A stretch of 64,000 nt of DNA from assembly GCF_031882575.1 (NCBI RefSeq), contig NZ_CP134772.1:4972501-5036500 (forward strand), in the 5' to 3' direction. Shown here piece after piece: positions 59,565 to 64,000 of the stretch (within the stretch, counting starts at the first letter, position 1; every line of letters begins with the position of its first letter). Both the position numbers and the translations under genes were made by a program. Source of the stretch: Pseudomonas sp. VD-NE ins. Lineage in GTDB: Bacteria; Pseudomonadota; Gammaproteobacteria; Pseudomonadales; Pseudomonadaceae. The notes below the pieces were generated by a model, which worked only from the letters and a program-made list of their open reading frames with translations, searched no databases and was not told the origin of the DNA.

Positions 59565-61187
59565 TCAGGCGCTCAGGCGCGCAGTGACTTCGTTCAGTTG
59601 CCCGGACAGACCATGCAGGTTCTGGCTGGCGCTTTCGGTGCGCTGCACGTTGTCGAGGTTGGTGCTGGCGATCGAGGTGATCTCGGTGAGGTTGCGCGAG
59701 ATGTCTTCGGCCACCGAGGTCTGCTCTTCCGCAGCAGTAGCGATCTGACGGTTCATGTCGCGGATCGCTTCCACGGCGTGCGTGATGCGCTCCAGCATCG
59801 CGCCCGCCTGGGTCACTTGCTCAACGCTTTCATCACTGCGCGTCTGGCCGCTGTCGATGGCTTGTGCGGCGTCCACCGCACCGGTCTGCACGCTCTGAAT
59901 GATTTGGTTGATCTCGATAATCGACTCGGCGGTGCGCTGCGCGAGATTACGCACTTCATCGGCGACCACGGCAAAACCACGCCCGGCCTCACCAGCCCGC
60001 GCCGCCTCGATCGCAGCATTGAGCGCCAGCAGGTTGGTCTGTTCGGCGATGCCGCGAATCACTTCCAGCACTTTGCCGATACGGCCGCTGTCGGCTTCGA
60101 GACGACGAATCACCGAGGCGGTATTGGCGATTTCACCGCGCATCTGGGTGATCGAGTGGATGGTGCTCTGCATGACCTTTTCACCCTGCTGCGCAGACTG
60201 ATCGGCATCGTCAGCCGCACGCGCGGCGTCTGCGGCGTGACGCGCCACTTCCTGGGCGGTGGCGGACATTTCGTTCATCGCCGTGGCCACTTGGTCGGTG
60301 CGATTGAACTGCTCGTTGGTGCCGCCGGCCATGGTCGTGGCGATCGCATTCAACTCACCGCTGGCGCTGTCCAGATCACTGGCGCTGCGTTGCAAACGGG
60401 TGAAGGTGTCGGCGAGGAAATCGCGCAGGGTGTTGGCAGCGGCGGCAAGATTGCCCAGTTCATCCTGACGGTCGCTGACCACACGCTCGGCCAGTTTGCC
60501 GCGACTCAACTGCGTGACGTAATCGATCAGTTTGCGGATCGGTTCGACCAGGTTGCGGTTGACCAGCCACAGGCTGAGCAGGCCGATCAACAGGCCCGAC
60601 GCGAGCATCACCAGCAGACCGAACAACACCGTACGATCGGCCTCGGCACTGATCAGCGCCGACTGCTCTGTCCCTTGCTTGCGCAACTCGCTGACCAGTT
60701 CGCTCATCTGATCGCTGGTGGCGCGGTCAACGCCTTTGACCGCGGCGTCACCTGCCGTTGGATCGCCACCAGCCGCCACGTAGGCATCGCGGCCCTTCTG
60801 ATAGGCGGAACCGAGTTGACGATGCTCATCACGCAAACGTTCGATGCGGCTTTTCAGGCTCGGCTCGAGGCCTTTCTGGCTGGCCAGTTCTCCGAGGATG
60901 TTTTGCACATCGCGCTGGCGATCTTCGAACTGGCTCCAGTATTTGGCCAGGTCCGCCGGTTGTTTGCCGCGCAGCAGAACGTTTTTCCACTCCTGCACCT
61001 GCACCTTGAATTGCAGGTTGGCTTCGTCGATCAATTGCGAGGTGTGCAAGGGACCGGCGATCAACTGGCTGTAGCTTTGCACGCCGTTGGACAGGAAATG
61101 AAAACACGCCAGCGCAATCAACAGCATCGCCAGCAGGCTGCCGCTCAGCAGGGCGAGAATTTGCGCTCTCAAGGATTTTTGCAGCAT
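59565..61187 (-). CDS. methyl-accepting chemotaxis protein
   Basis: The 540-residue receptor has a first transmembrane helix (about 12-33), a helical periplasmic sensor of some 150 residues, a second helix (about 190-210), a HAMP domain ([25 protein letters not shown]) and a signalling domain with hairpin tip [44 protein letters not shown]. The sensor is of the four-helix-bundle type; the ligand is unknown. ATG 61187 gives the [16 protein letters not shown] start. No che genes are adjacent. Confidence 0.93.
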   Translation of the reverse strand: MLQKSLRAQILALLSGSLLAMLLIALACFHFLSNGVQSYSQLIAGPLHTSQLIDEANLQFKVQVQEWKNVLLRGKQPADLAKYWSQFEDRQRDVQNILGELASQKGLEPSLKSRIERLRDEHRQLGSAYQKGRDAYVAAGGDPTAGDAAVKGVDRATSDQMSELVSELRKQGTEQSALISAEADRTVLFGLLVMLASGLLIGLLSLWLVNRNLVEPIRKLIDYVTQLSRGKLAERVVSDRQDELGNLAAAANTLRDFLADTFTRLQRSASDLDSASGELNAIATTMAGGTNEQFNRTDQVATAMNEMSATAQEVARHAADAARAADDADQSAQQGEKVMQSTIHSITQMRGEIANTASVIRRLEADSGRIGKVLEVIRGIAEQTNLLALNAAIEAARAGEAGRGFAVVADEVRNLAQRTAESIIEINQIIQSVQTGAVDAAQAIDSGQTRSDESVEQVTQAGAMLERITHAVEAIRDMNRQIATAAEEQTSVAEDISRNLTEITSIASTNLDNVQRTESASQNLHGLSGQLNEVTARLSA

Positions 61188-61463
61188 CGAAAGATACTCA
61201 GGACAAGGATGAGGCACGCCCGGTAAGGCGTGAAAGTTTGCCGGACATCCATGTCGGCGAGCCTTGGCTCATGGCCAAGCGCGCGCAACGTAACCTAAGC
61301 GTGATCGGCGCACCAGAGCGCTTCTTGAAGAGAATCCGACCACCGGTAAGTCGCTGATTTGACGTCACTTTGCTGTCACATAAATGTCATGTGACATTGC
61401 GATGATGCGGCTCAGTGAACCTGCCATTTGCGCACCGACGCACCCTCCTCGCAGCGAGCCTTC

Positions 61464-62486
61464 ATGAACCACAGCCTCGATATCAGTCATCGCGATCCTG
61501 ATCTGTTTGGCCTGCTCTACGGCTATCGCTTCCTGCCCGGCGAACGGGGCCGCGAGGTCGACTCGGCCACGGCGTTGCGCTGTTTGCAGGACGACAGCGA
61601 CAGTGGCGAATTTCTTTGGCTGCACCTCAATCTGGCGCATGCGGCGTGCGAGCGCTGGATGAAAAGTCATCTGCAATTGCCCGAAGAATTTTTCGAGGCG
61701 CTGCACGAAGGCTCGCGTTCGACGCGCATTGAGCATGTCGACTCGGCGTTGCTGGCGGTGGTCAACGATGTGGTGTTCAACCTCAGCAGCATGGTCTCCT
61801 CGGATGTGTCGACGCTGTGGGTTTGTGTGCGCAGCAAACTGATCGTCAGCGCGCGCTTGCAACCGCTGCACTCGGTGGACAAATTGCGTTCGTCGGTGAA
61901 GGCCGGCGAGCGCTTTCGTTCGCCCTCGGAACTGCTGGTGCACCTGCTCCGTGATCAAGGCGAAGTGCTGACGCAGATCGTGCGCAAGACCAGCCTGAGC
62001 GTCGATCAGGTCGAGGACGAATTGCTTTCCTCGCGACTGTCGACCAACCGCGCCGAACTCGGTGCCAATCGTCGGGTGCTGGTGCGTTTGCAACGGCTGC
62101 TGGCGCTGGAACCCGGATCGCTGCTGCGTCTGCTTAACCGGCCGCCGCCGTGGTTGCAGAAGGAGGACGTCAAGGAACTGCGCAAATCCACCGAGGAGTT
62201 TGCGCTGATCATCAACGACCTCACTGCCCTCGGTGAGCGGATCAAATTGCTCCAGGAAGAGATCGCCGCCAACCTCAACGAACAGAGCAACCGCACGCTG
62301 TTCACCCTGACGGTGGTCACGGTGCTGGCGCTGCCGATCAACATCATTGCCGGTTTTTTCGGGATGAATGTGGGTGGCGTGCCGTTGTCGCAGGATCCAC
62401 AAGGGTTCTGGATATTGGTCGCGCTGGTGGCGACGTTTACCGTGATTGCCGGGCGTTGGGCGTTTCGCAAGCGCGGGGATTATTGA
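61464..62486 (+). CDS. CorA-family transporter, ZntB-like
   Basis: The 340-residue protein has a large cytoplasmic N-terminal domain (DPDLFGLLYGYRFLPG, FLWLHLNLAHAACERWM), a long stalk helix, and two C-terminal helices with the signature GMNVGGVPL. GMN is shared by all CorA proteins, and the N-terminal features are those of the zinc transporter ZntB. Substrate (Zn2+ or another divalent cation) is inferred. ATG 61464 (MNHSLDISHRD) has a weak ribosome site. A REP pair separates it from the next gene. Confidence 0.85.
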   Translation: MNHSLDISHRDPDLFGLLYGYRFLPGERGREVDSATALRCLQDDSDSGEFLWLHLNLAHAACERWMKSHLQLPEEFFEALHEGSRSTRIEHVDSALLAVVNDVVFNLSSMVSSDVSTLWVCVRSKLIVSARLQPLHSVDKLRSSVKAGERFRSPSELLVHLLRDQGEVLTQIVRKTSLSVDQVEDELLSSRLSTNRAELGANRRVLVRLQRLLALEPGSLLRLLNRPPPWLQKEDVKELRKSTEEFALIINDLTALGERIKLLQEEIAANLNEQSNRTLFTLTVVTVLALPINIIAGFFGMNVGGVPLSQDPQGFWILVALVATFTVIAGRWAFRKRGDY

Positions 62487-62516
62487 CCACCGAACCTTAT
62501 GTCCAGCACAGATCCC

Positions 62517-62610
62517 CTGTGGGAGCGAGCCTGCTCGCGAAAGCGATCTGTCATTCAACAATGATGGTGACTGACACTCCGTCTTCGCGAGCAGGCTCGC
62601 TCCCACAGGG
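62517..62610. repeat. REP pair
   Basis: Inverted GAGCCTGCTCGCGA-type REP copies (62517-62543 and 62583-62610) between the CorA-type gene and the phosphate transporter gene. Confidence 0.85.
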
Positions 62611-62736
62611 GACCTCATCGGCCTTAAGACCGACGGCGGGATTAATCAGCCCAAACACTGACATGGCGCAGTCTCTCTGTAACATTCTGCAACGATCATG
62701 GGCGACATTCCTTCCCTCGCTCAGGATTGTCCGCTC

Positions 62737-64000
62737 ATGGCTACTCCCTCCCTGACCGCCAGCCCCGCGTCCGCCGCCAGCGGCAGGCCGGCCCTCGACA
62801 AGAAAACCGGCCCGTTTACCTACGTGATCTTTTTCGCCGTGCTGGCGATGGGAATGCTGTTCACCGCTTACAGCCTGATGCACGACATGCACGAACTCGG
62901 CACGGTGGTCACCACGTGGACGCCGTTCCTGCTGCTCGGAGTGGCGCTGCTGATTGCCCTGGGCTTTGAGTTCGTTAACGGTTTCCATGACACCGCCAAC
63001 GCCGTCGCGACGGTGATCTACACCCACTCGCTGCCACCGAATGTCGCGGTGGTCTGGTCGGGGTTCTTCAACTTTCTCGGTGTGCTGCTTTCGAGTGGCG
63101 CGGTGGCGTTCGGCATCATTGCGTTGCTGCCGGTGGAGCTGATTCTGCAGGTCGGTTCGTCTGCCGGCTTCTCGATGATTTTCGCCCTGCTGATCGCGGC
63201 GATCCTGTGGAACCTCGGCACCTGGTGGTTGGGCTTGCCGGCCTCGTCGTCGCACACCTTGATCGGTTCGATCATCGGCGTCGGTGTGGCCAATGCCTTG
63301 ATGCACGGCCGCGACGGCACCAGCGGTGTCGACTGGGCGCAGGCGACCAAAATCGGTTACGCCTTGCTGCTGTCGCCGCTGGTGGGTTTCGGTTGTGCGG
63401 CGCTGTTGCTGTTGGCACTGCGGGCGTTCGTGAAGAATCGTTCGCTGTATAAAGCGCCGGAAGGCAACACGCCGCCGCCATGGTGGATTCGCGGTTTGCT
63501 GATTCTGACCTGCACCGGCGTGTCCTTCGCTCACGGCTCCAACGACGGCCAGAAAGGCATGGGCCTGATCATGTTGATTCTGGTCGGCACCTTGCCGATG
63601 GCCTATGCCTTGAACCGCACCATGCCGGAAGAACAGTCGTTGCAGTTTGCCGCCGTGGCGCAAGTCACCCAGCAAGCGCTGGTGAAAAGTGCACCGCTGC
63701 CGACGCCGGCCGATCCGCGTGCGGTGCTCTCCGATTACGTGCGCAGCAAGGACGCCACGCCACAACTGATTCCCGCCCTCGCCGCCCTCACCGGGCACAT
63801 TGGCGAAGAAGTCAGGGGCTACGGCTCGCTGGCAAAAGTCCCGGCCGAAGCCATGGGCAACGTCCGTAACGACATGTACCTGGCCAGCGAAAGCATTCGC
63901 CTGATGGACAAGAACAAGGTCGGCAATTTCGACGCTGACACCAGCAGCAAGCTGCAACTGTTCAAGCAACAGATCGACAACGCCACGCGGTTTATTCCGC
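62737..64000 (+). CDS. PiT-family inorganic phosphate transporter (3' end beyond window)
   Basis: ATG 62737 begins an open frame that runs off the window after 421 codons, so the C-terminus is not seen. The two PiT signature repeats are present: FEFVNGFHDTANAVATVIYT (about residues 76-95) and SFAHGSNDGQKGMGLIMLIL (about residues 265-284). Between and around them are about nine hydrophobic helices. The family takes up phosphate or metal-phosphate with H+ or Na+. The soluble segment after residue 300 (VAQVTQQALVKSAPLPTPAD) is the central cytoplasmic loop. The part seen has no frameshift. Confidence 0.92.
   Translation, partial: MATPSLTASPASAASGRPALDKKTGPFTYVIFFAVLAMGMLFTAYSLMHDMHELGTVVTTWTPFLLLGVALLIALGFEFVNGFHDTANAVATVIYTHSLPPNVAVVWSGFFNFLGVLLSSGAVAFGIIALLPVELILQVGSSAGFSMIFALLIAAILWNLGTWWLGLPASSSHTLIGSIIGVGVANALMHGRDGTSGVDWAQATKIGYALLLSPLVGFGCAALLLLALRAFVKNRSLYKAPEGNTPPPWWIRGLLILTCTGVSFAHGSNDGQKGMGLIMLILVGTLPMAYALNRTMPEEQSLQFAAVAQVTQQALVKSAPLPTPADPRAVLSDYVRSKDATPQLIPALAALTGHIGEEVRGYGSLAKVPAEAMGNVRNDMYLASESIRLMDKNKVGNFDADTSSKLQLFKQQIDNATRFIP

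Noticed and set aside
62678..62700. Possible Pho box (CTGTAAC-ATT-CTGCAAC) upstream of the PiT gene
   Set aside because: The two halves are 10 rather than 11 bp apart and match the CTGTCAT consensus poorly; PiT genes are usually not PhoB-activated.

Overview
The window is chromosomal DNA of a fluorescent Pseudomonas (Pseudomonas fluorescens complex). The evidence is the P. aeruginosa-like order csrA-lysC-alaS followed by the arginine catabolic (aru/ast) and arginine transport (aot) operons, AmrZ, the AraC-type ArgR, Pseudomonas REP elements between genes, and high GC with typical Pseudomonas codon use. Species cannot be fixed from the sequence alone.

Layout. 1-5.4 kb: tRNA-Arg(CCU), two tiny membrane proteins, phnN, amrZ, mgtE, a secreted DUF4124/BamE-like protein, three identical tRNA-Arg(ACG) genes 148 bp apart, tRNA-Ser(GCU) and rsmA/csrA. 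5.5-11.7 kb: lysC, alaS, threonine aldolase, and an FMN riboswitch ahead of a RibH2-type lumazine synthase. 11.8-19.7 kb: the arginine succinyltransferase operon aruC-F-G-D-B-(small ORF)-E on the minus strand, broken up by REP pairs. 20.0-27.8 kb: a plus-strand gene for a 2606-residue leucine-rich-repeat, toxin-like protein inserted between aruC and argR. 27.9-33.2 kb: argR and aotP-O-M-Q-J. 33.3-38.7 kb: REP cluster, acetyl-CoA synthetase, a DUF2790 protein and a solitary nrdB.

38.7-44.5 kb is accessory. It holds a Dcm methyltransferase, Vsr endonuclease and EcoRII-like restriction enzyme, then a phage-immunity-like cassette: a C4-type antisense RNA, a 32-codon leader ORF and a BRO-N antirepressor-like gene. 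A gene of unknown function follows. 44.5-64 kb is a mosaic of secreted paralogues, a TauE/SafE exporter with an AraC regulator, an XRE gene behind a LexA-like box, a metallo-hydrolase/TetR pair, a MASE2-GGDEF cyclase, a BdlA-like PAS chemoreceptor, a LysR regulator with an amidotransferase-like gene, glpQ, a PepSY protein, FlxA-like and MCP genes, a CorA/ZntB-type transporter and a PiT phosphate transporter cut by the window end.

How the parts work together. AotJQMP imports arginine/ornithine, ArgR senses it, and AruCFGDBE converts arginine to glutamate and succinate. Matches to the ArgR half-site (TGTCGC-N8-AA) lie upstream of both aruC and aotJ. The most notable accessory logic is at 42.5-43.2 kb. 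A structured RNA there carries two short segments, in the right order and spacing, complementary to the ribosome-binding region of a leader ORF that overlaps the start of the BRO-N gene. This matches the P1/P7 c4-icd-ant arrangement.
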